31,649 nucleotides of DNA, taken from Hyphomicrobiaceae bacterium UBA4118 (GTDB lineage Bacteria > Pseudomonadota > Alphaproteobacteria > Rhizobiales > Methyloligellaceae). A model generated the notes under the pieces. The model ran no database searches. It saw only the letters and a list, made by a program, of their open reading frames with translations, and was not told the origin of the DNA. The stretch is from assembly GCA_002383105.1 (NCBI GenBank), contig DFXC01000190.1, positions 5,216-36,864 of the forward strand, in the 5' to 3' direction. The position numbers and the translations under genes were made by a program. This document shows, in pieces, positions 16,078-24,491 of this stretch (the stretch's first letter is position 1; the number at the start of each line of letters is the position of its first letter).

Positions 16078-16569
16078 CTAATTCAGCTTGGACTTGAGCG
16101 CGTCGATGCCCTGCTTGACCAGCGTGTCGGCGGCTTCCGGCGTGAGCTTCGCGGCGATCACGCTTTGCGCTGCCGCAACGGCCGCATCGGCGGCGGCGGC
16201 GCGCACTTCCCGCAAAGCTTCGGTCTCGGCGCGGGCGATCTTCTCGTTGGCGAGCTTCATGCGCCGCTCGAAATGCTCCTTCATGGAGCGGCGGGTCTCG
16301 GCCGCAAGGATCTCCGCCTCTTTGGCGGCGAGGCTGACGATGGCTTGCGCTTCCTTGACCGCATCGCCCTGCTTCCGCCGATAGTCGGCAAGCACCTTCT
16401 CGGCCTCTTCGCGTAAGCGCTTCGCCTCGTCGAGCTCCTTGGCGATCATCTCGGCGCGATGGTCAAGCGCTGCGGCGATCTTTTTGTGCACGCCGAGATA
16501 GAGCACGCCGCCGACGAACAGGAAGAACGATACCGCGACCCAGAATTCCGGCTCGTAGATGAACTCCAT
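16078..16569 (-). CDS. atpF: F0 ATP synthase subunit b
   Basis: 163-residue b subunit, the peripheral stalk that ties F1 to the membrane sector. One N-terminal membrane helix (FWVAVSFFLFVGGVLYLGV, about 9-27) is followed by a long charged coiled coil (AEMIAKELDEAKRLREEAE onward) and a C-terminal helix that contacts delta. The ATG at 16569 is taken because the protein then starts MEFIYEPEFWVA as in relatives and sits four bases after the atpF' stop; an upstream frame to 16635 overlaps atpF' and is not needed. It is the last gene of the F0 operon. Its final about 25 codons exist as a second copy at 15114-15190. Confidence 0.95.
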   Translation of the reverse strand: MEFIYEPEFWVAVSFFLFVGGVLYLGVHKKIAAALDHRAEMIAKELDEAKRLREEAEKVLADYRRKQGDAVKEAQAIVSLAAKEAEILAAETRRSMKEHFERRMKLANEKIARAETEALREVRAAAADAAVAAAQSVIAAKLTPEAADTLVKQGIDALKSKLN

Positions 16570-16573
16570 GGGG

Positions 16574-17059
16574 CTATTCTTTCCGCGCGGCTTCGACCGC
16601 CTTGGCGATCTCGGCCTTGGCCGGCGCAACGGCAATCAGCTTGCGCACGATGTCGGCGGCGACGTCCGCGGCCACGGCGTTCACGTCACGCATGGCCGAG
16701 ATCCTGGCGTCGTTGATGCGGGCCTCGGCTTCCGCGCCGCGCTTGGCGAGCTCGCTGTCGAGCTTGGCGCGCTCTTTCGCCGTCTCTTGCTTGAGCTTGG
16801 TGCGGCCTTCCTCGATGATGGTATGCGCTTTCTGCTTGGCCTCGGCGAGCGCCTGTTCATAGGCGGCGATCGCTTCCTCGGTCTGCCGCCTGAGCTTGTC
16901 CGCGGCGGCGAGGTCCTTGGCGATGTGAGCGGTGCGCGCCTCGATCACGCCGCCGATGCGCGGCAGCGCCACATACACCATCAGCAGATAGAGCATGCCG
17001 AAGGTGATGAGGAGCCAGATGAGCTGCGGCGCCCAGTCGAGCGGATTGAGTTGCGGCAT
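16574..17059 (-). CDS. atpF': F0 ATP synthase subunit b'
   Basis: 161-residue b' subunit. Phototrophs and alphaproteobacteria carry two different b-type subunits that pair as b-b' in the stalk. A membrane helix (LIWLLITFGMLYLLMVYVAL, about 13-32) is followed by RIGGVIEARTAHIAKDLAAA and a coiled coil rich in Ala, Glu and Lys. The GGVIEARTAHI segment is the conserved start of the b' coiled coil. It lies between atpE and atpF with short gaps, in the standard order. Confidence 0.94.
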   Translation of the reverse strand: MPQLNPLDWAPQLIWLLITFGMLYLLMVYVALPRIGGVIEARTAHIAKDLAAADKLRRQTEEAIAAYEQALAEAKQKAHTIIEEGRTKLKQETAKERAKLDSELAKRGAEAEARINDARISAMRDVNAVAADVAADIVRKLIAVAPAKAEIAKAVEAARKE

Positions 17060-17094
17060 GGCGCTTAAAGCGTCCTAAGAGTCGCGTCCAAAGC

Positions 17095-17322
17095 CTAGAA
17101 CACGAACAGGATAATCAGCGCCACCACGAGGCCGAACAGGCCGGTGGCTTCGGCCAGGGCAAAGCCGAGCAGAAGATTGGCGAACTGAGAGGGCGCGGCC
17201 GACGGGTTGCGCAAGGCCCCTTGCAGATAGTTGCCGAAGATCGTGCCGATGCCGATGCCGGCGCCGACCAACGCGATCGAGGCAAGACCCGCGCCGATCA
17301 ATTTTGCTGCTGAAGGATCCAT
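17095..17322 (-). CDS. atpE: F0 ATP synthase subunit c
   Basis: 75-residue c-ring proteolipid: two membrane helices joined by the polar loop RNPSA (38-42), where F1 gamma/epsilon contact. The [11 protein letters not shown] glycine motif lies in helix 1. The proton-carrying carboxylate is Glu58 in [10 protein letters not shown]. The residues around Glu58 lack the sodium-binding pattern, so proton coupling is expected. The gene sits between atpB and atpF'. Confidence 0.97.
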   Translation of the reverse strand: MDPSAAKLIGAGLASIALVGAGIGIGTIFGNYLQGALRNPSAAPSQFANLLLGFALAEATGLFGLVVALIILFVF

Positions 17323-17365
17323 AGTTTCTCTCCCTTGGAACGATGATGGCGATGTCGTGCGGTGA

Positions 17366-18142
17366 CTAGTGATGCATATGCAGCGCGTCGTTGAGATAGA
17401 TGCAAGTCAGGATGGCGAACACATAGGCCTGCAGGAACGCCACCAAAATTTCCAGACCGGTGAATGCCACCATGAAGGCCAGCGGCGCCCAGCCACCGAG
17501 CAGCCCGAGCGCCACGACGAAGGCGCCGAATACTTTCAGCATGGTGTGGCCGGCCATCATGTTGGCGAACAGCCGCACCGACAGCGAGAGCGGGCGCGTC
17601 AAATACGAGATCACCTCGATGACCACGAGCAACGGCAGCATCACCAGCGGTACGCCCGAGGGCACGAAGAACTTCAGGAACTTCACGCCGTGCTTGATGA
17701 AGCCGAGCAGCGTCACGCCGAGAAAGATGAAGGCGGCGAGCGCGAAGGTGACGATGATGTGACTGGTCACGGTGAAGGAATAGGGCAGCATGCCGAGCAT
17801 GTTCAGCGTGAGCACGAACATGAACAGCGTGAAGACCAAGGGGAAATATTGCATCCCCGCGGTGCCGACATTGTCGCGCACCATATTGGCCACGAACTCG
17901 TAGGAGATCTCGGCGACAGACTGGAGCCGCGACGGCACGAGCGCGCGGCGCCGCATGGCGTACATGGTGAAAAGGGTGATGACTGAGGCCGCGATCACCA
18001 TGAACAGGGCGGAATTGGTGAAGGAGGCATCGAGCCCGAACAGATGGAGGTCGAAGATCCGCTTGATCTCGAACTGGTGCATGGGGTTGGGCAGGCTGCC
18101 CCCGCTCCCGTGCGCTGCCCCTTCTGCTGCCGCCTCGGTCAC
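17366..18142 (-). CDS. atpB: F0 ATP synthase subunit a
   Basis: 258-residue subunit a, the stator channel of the proton path. Five to six membrane helices are visible. The essential arginine is Arg190 in [14 protein letters not shown], and the family block [15 protein letters not shown] is intact. The N-terminal segment ([14 protein letters not shown]) is typical of alphaproteobacteria. The start ATG follows 12 bases after the atpI stop, so the operon is tightly packed. Confidence 0.97.
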   Translation of the reverse strand: MTEAAAEGAAHGSGGSLPNPMHQFEIKRIFDLHLFGLDASFTNSALFMVIAASVITLFTMYAMRRRALVPSRLQSVAEISYEFVANMVRDNVGTAGMQYFPLVFTLFMFVLTLNMLGMLPYSFTVTSHIIVTFALAAFIFLGVTLLGFIKHGVKFLKFFVPSGVPLVMLPLLVVIEVISYLTRPLSLSVRLFANMMAGHTMLKVFGAFVVALGLLGGWAPLAFMVAFTGLEILVAFLQAYVFAILTCIYLNDALHMHH

Positions 18143-18154
18143 TTTGTAACGCCC

Positions 18155-18550
18155 CTAGTCATCGTCGTCGTCCGTTACGCCCTGCGGCAAATCCTTCCCG
18201 GCCGGCGGCGCCTCCGTCTGCATGGCCTTGGCGGTCCTCACCACGTTGAGGATCCCGGCGGCGGCGCCCAACATCAGGAACACTACCATCAGGAAGGGCG
18301 CGGTGCCGAGAAAGCGGTCGAGCGCCCAGCCGATGAAGCCCCCAACCGCCACGCCGGCGACCATCTCGGTCGCAAGCCTGAGGGCCTGGCCGAGCGCCGC
18401 GCCCCGAGCCTGCGTTTCAGGCTCGGGTGGTGCGGCGTGCCGGATACGGGCTGCCGCGATCCGCTCCTCGAGCGTGTCGAGACGCCCCCGAATGCCCTCA
18501 GTGTCACGGCCGCTCGTCGTGCGACCGGACTGTTTGTCGGCTCCGGTCAT
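18155..18550 (-). CDS. atpI: ATP synthase protein I (AtpI-like)
   Basis: 131-residue AtpI/AtpZ-like protein that assists c-ring assembly or ion supply for the F-type synthase. A polar N-terminus with a short coiled coil (LDTLEERIAAAR) precedes two membrane helices. The first carries GVAVGGFIGWALDRFLGT, the family hallmark, and the second LMVVFLMLGAAAGILNV. The tail ends in a run of five aspartates. The ATG at 18550 is preferred to the GTG two codons upstream. It is the first gene of the F0 operon, with a promoter-like sequence about 60 bases upstream. Confidence 0.9.
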   Translation of the reverse strand: MTGADKQSGRTTSGRDTEGIRGRLDTLEERIAAARIRHAAPPEPETQARGAALGQALRLATEMVAGVAVGGFIGWALDRFLGTAPFLMVVFLMLGAAAGILNVVRTAKAMQTEAPPAGKDLPQGVTDDDDD

Positions 18551-18612
18551 TGGCACTGCTCGGTTTCCGGGAGAGCCCGCGGGACCGGCTGGTCCTTAAG
18601 CTTGGGGCGCAC

Positions 18613-18640
18613 CTTAGAGTTTGCGATTTGCGCCTGTCAA
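18613..18640 (-). promoter_or_regulatory. Probable promoter of the atpI-B-E-F'-F operon
   Basis: Read on the minus strand: a perfect -35 TTGACA, a 16-base spacer, then TCTAAG as -10 (four of six). It ends about 62 bases before the atpI start, a normal leader length. Confidence 0.55.
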
Positions 18641-18701
18641 GGAAGTCTGAGGGCCGCGGAATGCCCTAAAACCGCCGAAAAATGCAACGCGAGAGCCGCT
18701 A

Positions 18702-18710
18702 TGCTAGAAT
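18702..18710 (+). promoter_or_regulatory. Extended -10 element upstream of the antitoxin gene
   Basis: TGCTAGAAT matches an extended -10 (TGn plus TAGAAT, five of six). The expected transcript start would be near 18717, leaving a short leader that contains GGAG at about 18722. No good -35 is seen, which is allowed for extended -10 promoters. Confidence 0.4.
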
Positions 18711-18733
18711 TGGTTAGATTTGGAGCCCTGCAG

Positions 18734-18955
18734 ATGAATGCCAAGACCAAGGCCCTCAGCGAAGAGGCCCGGAGACTGAGCCCTGAAGAGCGAATCGAGC
18801 TTATCGAGGATCTCCAGGGGAGCCTCGATCCCATCGATCCAGAAATCGATCGACTCTGGGTCGAAGAAGCGCGCAACCGTCTCGCCGCCTATCTTCGCGG
18901 AGAGTTCAAAGCGAGACCCTTCGAGGAGATACTCAGGAAGTACCAACGACCGTGA
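18734..18955 (+). CDS. Antitoxin of an addiction module (TIGR02574-like)
   Basis: 73-residue small acidic protein of the putative addiction-module component family that pairs with ParE/RelE toxins. The typical pattern is seen: ALSEEARRLSPEERIELIEDLQGSL is the helical N-terminal region (first 20 residues of it cover about 8-27), then PEIDRLWVEEARNRLAAYLRGE and a C-terminal segment (ARPFEEILRK) that would wrap the toxin. The ATG at 18734 has GGAG eight bases upstream; an upstream ATG at 18701 is unlikely because it overlaps the promoter. Its stop overlaps the toxin start (GTGA), which is normal for such pairs. Confidence 0.88.
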   Translation: MNAKTKALSEEARRLSPEERIELIEDLQGSLDPIDPEIDRLWVEEARNRLAAYLRGEFKARPFEEILRKYQRP

Positions 18956-19257
18956 CAATCAGGTTCGTCGAGGCGGCCGAGGCCGAATTAGGCGCCGCCC
19001 TCGGCCACTACGAAAGTGAATCTCCGGGGCTTGGCGCTGAGTTTCTTGTTGAAGTCACCTCCGTCGTGAACCGCCTCGCGGAATTCCCCGACGCATGGCA
19101 GGAGTTGGAGAGTGGGGTTCGCCGGTGCCGCCTCAACCGGTTTCCGTAGGGCATCGTCTATTCGCTCAAGGCGGACGACATCATCGTGCTCGGTGTAGCG
19201 CATCTACACCGTAAGCCGGAAAGCTGGCGGGCTCGACTTAAGAAGGGCCGCCGTTAG
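18952..19257 (+). pseudogene. ParE/RelE-family toxin interrupted by a nonsense codon
   Basis: The reading frame encodes a 101-codon ParE-like toxin: FVEAAEAELGAALGHYE at the N-terminus, then LVEVTSVVNRLAEFPDAW. After codon 65 a TAG stands at 19147-19149 where relatives have Tyr or a similar residue (RFPxGIVYS). The frame then continues intact to the natural end: GIVYSLKADDIIVLGVAHLH and KPESWRARL. One base change (TAT or TAC to TAG) explains it. The 65-residue product would lack the last strands and the basic active-site region, so the toxin should be inactive unless the stop is an error or suppressed. The start is GTG, overlapping the antitoxin stop. The 3' end overlaps smc by four bases. 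Confidence 0.85.
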
Positions 19258-22200
19258 CTCGCATCGCGCAGGCGCTCTGCGTTCTCCAGATCCACCGAGA
19301 CGAGCTGGCTGATGCCGCGCTCCGCCATGGTCACCCCGAACAGCCGGCTCATGCGCGCCATGGTCAAGGGGTGGTGGGTGATGATGAGGAAGCGGGTATC
19401 GGTCTCCTTCGCCATCTCCTCCATCAGCCGGCAGAACCGCTCGACATTGGCGTCATCGAGCGGGGCGTCGACCTCGTCGAGCACGCAGATGGGCGAGGGG
19501 TTGGTCAGAAACACGGCGAAGATCAGCGCCAGCGCAGTCAAGGCCTTCTCGCCGCCCGACAGAAGCGTCAGCACTTGCGGGCGCTTGCCCGGCGGGCAGG
19601 CGAGGATCTCGAGTCCAGACTGGAGCGGATCGTCTGAGTCGACGAGCTTGAGCTCCGCCGAGCCGCCGCCGAACAGAGTCTGGAACAGCCGTTGGAAATG
19701 CCCATTGACCGTGTCGAAGGCTTCCAGCAGCCGCTTGCGGCCCTCGCGGTTCAGGTTGGAAATCCCCTGGCGGAGCCGCGCGATGGCCTCCTCGACGTCG
19801 GCCTTCTCGCGCGCCATCTCCTCGAGTTTGAAGGCAAGCTCCGCCTCTTCCTCTTCCGCCCTGAGATTGACGCCGCCGAGCCGTTCGCGATCGCCTTTGA
19901 GCTTCAGAAGCCGCGCCTCGACCTCGACCAGAGGCGGGATGGCTGCGCCTTGCTTCACGCCGGAAAGCGCCAAGCAGGCCTCAGGCGCGCAGTCGAGTTG
20001 ATCGCGAATGGCGCGGGCCGCTTCGCTCCGCCGCTCGCGTGCCGACTCTAGTCTCGCTTCGGCGCGCGCGCGCGCCTCGCGGGCAGCCGACAGCCGCTCC
20101 TGCACGTCGCGCAAACCCTTCTCGCGCTGCTTCAACGCAGTCTCGGCTATCGCCAGATCGTCGGCAGCCTTGCTTCGCTCGCGCTCTGCGGCGGCAATGG
20201 CGTCGAGCAGCTTGGCCCGGCGCTGCTCGATCTCGGCGGGGAGATTGGCGAGAGCGGCAAGGTCGGCGCTGGTCTCCTCCTCGCGTGCGCGTAAGGTCGC
20301 GATCTGCTCGCGCGCGTTCGCGATGCGCTTCTGCCACAGCTCCTCTTCGGCGCCGATCGCTTCCATCCTCTCCTGCCGGAGGCGGACCTCGCGCTCGAAG
20401 CCTTCAAGCGTCGCCTCGGCGCGAGCATGGATGGAGCGCTGCTCTGCGGCGAAAAGTTGCGCGGTCTCAAGCTCGGCTTCAAGCACGGCTAGCGAGGTAA
20501 GCTTGCCGAGGGTGGTCGTGATGTTGGCTGCCTGCGCACGGGCCTGTTCCAAGGCAGCGTGGGTATGGTGCTTTGCCTCGGCGAGGGCGCCGAGCTGTTT
20601 GTTTCTGGCTTGGCTTTTGTGCTCCGTGGCGGCGATAGCGTCACGAGTGTGGTCAAGCTCCGAATGCGTTTCCTTGACGATCTGTCGGATTGCCTTGACC
20701 GCTTCACTGCTGGTCATGATTTCTCTGCTGGCCGCTTCAAGCTCGGCTTCGGCGACCTTCGAACGGCGCTCGGCCACGAGCGCGTCGGCACTCAGCGAAG
20801 CAAGCCGCCCCCGCTCGATCAACCGGGCTCCGGCCGCCATGGCGGTGCCGGCGCGCACGCTATAGCCGTCCCAGCGCCAAAGATCCCCAAAAAGGGAGAC
20901 GAGCCGCTGCCCGGGCTTAAGCCTGGCCTGCAGGCTTCCACCGAGCTCAGGTTCCACCACCCCGATCTGCGAGAGCCGGCGGTCAAGCACGGAGGGCGCT
21001 TCGACGAACTCGCTCAGAGGAGTCGCCCCCTCGGGAAGGGTTGGATCCTCCACGCTCGTCGTCAAGCGCCAATGCGCAGGCGCAGATTCATTGGCGGCGG
21101 CGTCTAGGTCGTCGCCAAGCGCCGCGGCGAGCGCCTGCTCATATCCTTGCTTCACCCGAACCTGCTCGACGATCGGGGACCATTCGCCCGCATTCTTGGG
21201 CTGAAGCAATTTGAGGGCAGTGGCGAACTCGATCTCAAGCTCTTGCCATTTGAGCTTGGCGGCCGAAGCCAGATCGCGCGCCTTGGTCTCGAAGCCTCGC
21301 GCCCGCTCTTCCTCGGCCTCGGCGCTTGCAAGCTCCGCCTCTGAACGCCGGGCGTCGCTTGCAAGGCTTGCGGCCTTTGTGCTGAGCTCGGCCAAGTCGC
21401 CATGCTCGGCGAGTTCTGCCTCTAGCTTGGCAAGCGTCTCGGCAACGCTATTCGCCTCCGCCTCCAGCCGCGCCAGACGATCTGTCGAGTCGACCTGCTC
21501 GGCCTCGAGCCGGCTGTGCTCGGCGCGCACCTCGGCAAGATCGCCGGTGGCCTTCGTCAGGGCTTGTTCGGCGCTGGCGAGTATCTCTCCCGCTCGTGCC
21601 GCCGTCTCGCGGAGTTGCGGCTGCTGATGGTCACCGGTGCTCGCTGCCTGAAGGCGCCGCCCCTCTTCGCCAAGCCCGCGCAACATTCCTTCGGCCTCGG
21701 CGATATGCTCCTCTTCGCGGGCCAGATCGCGGGAGGCTTGCGCCAGCCGCGTCTCTAGCTCGGCCTGGCGCGCCTTGGCGCGCGCCTCCTCGCGCTCGAG
21801 CGCATCACGCTCGACGCTCAAACGGTGCAGCACCGCTGCACGGGCAGCTTCCTCGTCGCGCAAAGGCTGGAGCTTCTCGGCGGCCTCCGCCTGCTGGCGC
21901 AATGCCTCGCCCTCGGCCTTGGTCTCTTGCGCCACAGCGCCGAACGCCTCCTGGAAGGAGGCTTCCTCATGCTCGACCAGCGCGCAGACCGCGGTCCAAT
22001 GGAGATGATGCTGGAGTGCCTCGGTCTCGCGGATCTTGCCGGAAATCTCCCGGTAGCGCTGCGCCTGGCGGGCCTGCCGCTTCAGCGCCTGCAATTGCGA
22101 GGAGAGCTGGCCGATCAGGTCGGCGAGCCGCGCTAAGTTCGCCTCGGTCGCCTTCAGTCTAAGCTCGGCCTCATGCCGCCTGCTGTGCAAGCCGGCGATG

Positions 22201-22706
22201 CCAGCGGCGTCCTCGAGCACGCGGCGGCGCTCCTGAGGTGGCGCATTGACGATCTCGCCGATGCGGCCTTGCGGCACAATGGCGGGCGAGCGCGCTCCGG
22301 TTGCTGCATCCTCGAACAGGAGGCGCACGTCGCGGGCGCGGGCATCCCTGCCGTTGACCCGGTAAGCCGAGCCGGCGTCGCGCTCGATCCGCCGCGTCAC
22401 TTCCAGCGTGTCGCTGTCGTTGAGCTCGGCCGGCGCGGTCCGCGCGCTGTTATCGATGAACAGCGTGACTTCTGCGCTGTTGCGCGCCGGGCGATCCACG
22501 GAGCCGGCGAAGATCACGTCCTCCATAGCCGATGCGCGCATGACCTTGTAGGAGGTCTCGCCCATGGCCCAGCGGAGCGCCTCGAGCAGGTTCGACTTGC
22601 CGCAGCCATTGGGGCCGACCACACCGGTCAGCCCGGGCTCGACCAGGAGTTCGGTGGGCTCGACGAAGGACTTGAAGCCGAGAAGGCGGAGTCGGGTGAT
22701 CTTCAC
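19254..22706 (-). CDS. smc: Chromosome segregation ATPase SMC
   Basis: 1150-residue SMC, the condensin ATPase that extrudes and organises chromosomal DNA together with ScpA and ScpB (not in this window). The Walker A motif GPNGCGKS lies at 31-38, in an N-terminal head starting MKITRLRLLGFKSF. Long coiled coils run from about 165 to 490 and 650 to 1000, with a hinge between (about 495-640, GYEQALAAALGDDLDAA). The C-terminal head holds the ABC signature LLSGGEKALTALAL at about 1047-1060 and Walker B CVLDEVDAPLDD at about 1076-1087. The length is standard for alphaproteobacteria. The upstream neighbours encode DsbA-like proteins, a conserved alphaproteobacterial order. Confidence 0.97.
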   Translation of the reverse strand: MKITRLRLLGFKSFVEPTELLVEPGLTGVVGPNGCGKSNLLEALRWAMGETSYKVMRASAMEDVIFAGSVDRPARNSAEVTLFIDNSARTAPAELNDSDTLEVTRRIERDAGSAYRVNGRDARARDVRLLFEDAATGARSPAIVPQGRIGEIVNAPPQERRRVLEDAAGIAGLHSRRHEAELRLKATEANLARLADLIGQLSSQLQALKRQARQAQRYREISGKIRETEALQHHLHWTAVCALVEHEEASFQEAFGAVAQETKAEGEALRQQAEAAEKLQPLRDEEAARAAVLHRLSVERDALEREEARAKARQAELETRLAQASRDLAREEEHIAEAEGMLRGLGEEGRRLQAASTGDHQQPQLRETAARAGEILASAEQALTKATGDLAEVRAEHSRLEAEQVDSTDRLARLEAEANSVAETLAKLEAELAEHGDLAELSTKAASLASDARRSEAELASAEAEEERARGFETKARDLASAAKLKWQELEIEFATALKLLQPKNAGEWSPIVEQVRVKQGYEQALAAALGDDLDAAANESAPAHWRLTTSVEDPTLPEGATPLSEFVEAPSVLDRRLSQIGVVEPELGGSLQARLKPGQRLVSLFGDLWRWDGYSVRAGTAMAAGARLIERGRLASLSADALVAERRSKVAEAELEAASREIMTSSEAVKAIRQIVKETHSELDHTRDAIAATEHKSQARNKQLGALAEAKHHTHAALEQARAQAANITTTLGKLTSLAVLEAELETAQLFAAEQRSIHARAEATLEGFEREVRLRQERMEAIGAEEELWQKRIANAREQIATLRAREEETSADLAALANLPAEIEQRRAKLLDAIAAAERERSKAADDLAIAETALKQREKGLRDVQERLSAAREARARAEARLESARERRSEAARAIRDQLDCAPEACLALSGVKQGAAIPPLVEVEARLLKLKGDRERLGGVNLRAEEEEAELAFKLEEMAREKADVEEAIARLRQGISNLNREGRKRLLEAFDTVNGHFQRLFQTLFGGGSAELKLVDSDDPLQSGLEILACPPGKRPQVLTLLSGGEKALTALALIFAVFLTNPSPICVLDEVDAPLDDANVERFCRLMEEMAKETDTRFLIITHHPLTMARMSRLFGVTMAERGISQLVSVDLENAERLRDAS

Positions 22707-22773
22707 GGGATCATGCCTCTAATTTTGGAAACCTACGTGCAGAACGAACGCTTCAACGCGCTCCCGCAAGGGG

Positions 22774-23454
22774 TCATGTCGATTGCGGCGACGGTGCCTG
22801 CTCGATCATGGCCTTGATCTCCTCGAAAGTGACCTCTCCTTGCGCCTTGCGGCCATTGATGAAGAAGGTCGGCGTACCGATCACGCCAAACTGCCGCCCC
22901 CGCTGCTTAACCTCGGTCAAGCCGTCGATAATGGTTTGATTCGTTAGGCATTTGTCAAACGTCTCGCGCGTCATGCCGCTCGCTTTGGCGACCGAGTAGA
23001 TGGCGTCGGGGCGCACCTCCTGGCTCACCCATTCGGGCTGCCGCGTCAGGAACTGGTTCAGCAAGAAGAAATATTTGTCGGCCGGCGCGCAGCGATTGAC
23101 GATGGCCGCCGTTCCCGACGTGTGCCCGATGGGGAACTCCCGGACGATGAAGCGCACCTTGCCGGTGTCGATGAACTCCTTCTTCACGCGCGGGAAGAGG
23201 TTCTTCTGAAAGTTCGCGCAATGGGGACAGGTGAGAGAGACATATTCGATGACGGTGACCGGCGCGGTTGCCTTGCCGAGCACGCGGTCGCCGAGCGGCC
23301 CCTCGGCCATCAGCTCCTCTTTGGCAGGAACGTCGAGCGCCTTGTTGGCGGTCGCGTCCGTGCCCACGGCTCCGCCGCCGCACCCTGAAAGCGCGATGGC
23401 GACCCCGAGGACGACCGAGGCTCTAGCCGCTCTCACCAGCATCCGCTTCGACAC
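22774..23454 (-). CDS. DsbA-family thiol oxidoreductase, lipoprotein type
   Basis: 226-residue thioredoxin-fold protein that probably makes or isomerises disulfides in the periplasm. A signal peptide ends in the lipobox ALSGC with Cys25, so it is likely membrane-tethered by lipid. The active site is CPHC at 76-79 in YVSLTCPHC. The cis-proline loop is GTPTFFING near residues 194-202. An additional cysteine pair (NRCAPAD and DKCLTNQ) is present, as in the neighbouring paralogue. The start codon abuts the stop of the upstream paralogue, so both are translated from one message. smc follows after a 67-base gap. Confidence 0.92.
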   Translation of the reverse strand: MSKRMLVRAARASVVLGVAIALSGCGGGAVGTDATANKALDVPAKEELMAEGPLGDRVLGKATAPVTVIEYVSLTCPHCANFQKNLFPRVKKEFIDTGKVRFIVREFPIGHTSGTAAIVNRCAPADKYFFLLNQFLTRQPEWVSQEVRPDAIYSVAKASGMTRETFDKCLTNQTIIDGLTEVKQRGRQFGVIGTPTFFINGRKAQGEVTFEEIKAMIEQAPSPQST

Positions 23455-24393
23455 CTATTGGCCTGGGGTCCCCGCAGGTGGGCTTGCGCCTCCCTCAGGG
23501 GGGCTCGCGCTACCCTCGGCTGGACTTGCGCCTCCCGCGGGTTTGCTTGCGCCTTCATCAGGCTTTCCGCCCAGCGCCGCGTCGAAATCTTTGAGCTCGT
23601 GCTCGCCAGTAAGCCGCTTCCCGTTTACGAAGAAGGTGGGCGTGGAGTCGACGCCGAACTTGTCATGGGCGCGCTTGGTCTCGGCCACGATGTTGTCGCG
23701 CAGCGTCTGGTCGTCGATGCACTTGTCGAAGCTTTCCTTGGAAAATCCGGCTTGCTTGGCGATGAGCAGCAGCTTCTCCCGGCCGTCGGTGCCCGGAACC
23801 GCCCAGACGTGCTGGGTCTCGAACAGGCCGCCGACCATCGGATAGTAGCGGTCGGGCCCGGCGCAGCGCGCCAGCATGATGGCCGCAAGCGCCAGTCCGT
23901 CGAGCGGAAATTCGCGCAAGACCAAGCGCGCCTGACCGGTATCGATATATTTCGCCTTCACCAATGGAAGGACCGTGTTGTGAAATTGGGCGCAGTGGGG
24001 GCAGGTCATGGAGGCATATTCGACGATGGTGTTCGGTGCGTCGGTCTTCCCGAGGAAGATGTCCTGTGTCGGTCCGGGCGCCATCAGCTCGGCGATATCA
24101 GGGTCGGTTTTCGGCCCTGTGCCGTCATCCCCGTGGGCGAGACCGCCGCGAAGATAGAAGATGCCGCCGGCCACCGCAGTGGCGGCCACCGCCGCGACGA
24201 TGAAAAGCCCGATCTTGCCAATTCCGCCGGACGCTTTGCCGGTCGGCTCCGCTGCGGCAGGATCGCCGGAAGATGTCTTGCTGGCCGCTGTCGTGCCTGC
24301 CGGTGTCGTGCCTGCCGGTGCCTTGGCCGTCGGTGTCTTGGCCGCCGGTGCTTTGCCAGTCGCTGGTTTCTCGGTTTTCGCCACTCTCGCCAC
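23455..24393 (-). CDS. DsbA-family thiol oxidoreductase, membrane-anchored, low-complexity tails
   Basis: 312-residue paralogue of the next gene. An Ala/Pro/Thr/Lys-rich cytosolic N-terminus (1-55) carries a pentapeptide-like repeat (KAPAAKTPTAKAPAGTTPAG). One membrane helix lies at about 61-80. The periplasmic thioredoxin domain has CPHC at 131-134 (YASMTCPHC), the cis-Pro loop STPTFFVNG, and extra cysteines in LARCAGPD and DKCIDDQ. The C-terminal tail (about 275-312) is a Gly/Ser/Pro/Glu repeat of the ASPPEGG type. Both repeats follow 15- to 24-base tandem units in the DNA. It differs from its neighbour by being helix-anchored rather than lipid-anchored. It works in periplasmic thiol oxidation; the partner (DsbB or other) is not in the window. 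Confidence 0.9.
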   Translation of the reverse strand: MARVAKTEKPATGKAPAAKTPTAKAPAGTTPAGTTAASKTSSGDPAAAEPTGKASGGIGKIGLFIVAAVAATAVAGGIFYLRGGLAHGDDGTGPKTDPDIAELMAPGPTQDIFLGKTDAPNTIVEYASMTCPHCAQFHNTVLPLVKAKYIDTGQARLVLREFPLDGLALAAIMLARCAGPDRYYPMVGGLFETQHVWAVPGTDGREKLLLIAKQAGFSKESFDKCIDDQTLRDNIVAETKRAHDKFGVDSTPTFFVNGKRLTGEHELKDFDAALGGKPDEGASKPAGGASPAEGSASPPEGGASPPAGTPGQ

Positions 24394-24491
24394 TCCACCT
24401 ATGCTGTGCTGATGCTCTAGGCCCTCAGGCCGGGCCTACATTCGTTGAAACCACCCGTTCCTGGCAAGAAGCGAGAAAGGAGCGAACGTCC

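Noticed and set aside
15114..16153. Direct repeat of the atpF 3' end as an attachment site of an integrated island
   Set aside because: Integration at gene 3' ends leaves such repeats, but there is no integrase or tRNA here, and the join to the SH3 gene at a shared 8-mer is better explained by tandem duplication.
18044..18955. 303-residue frame ending in the antitoxin
   Set aside because: Its first 230 codons are antisense to atpB and atpI and the atp promoter; only the last 73 codons from 18734 are a gene.
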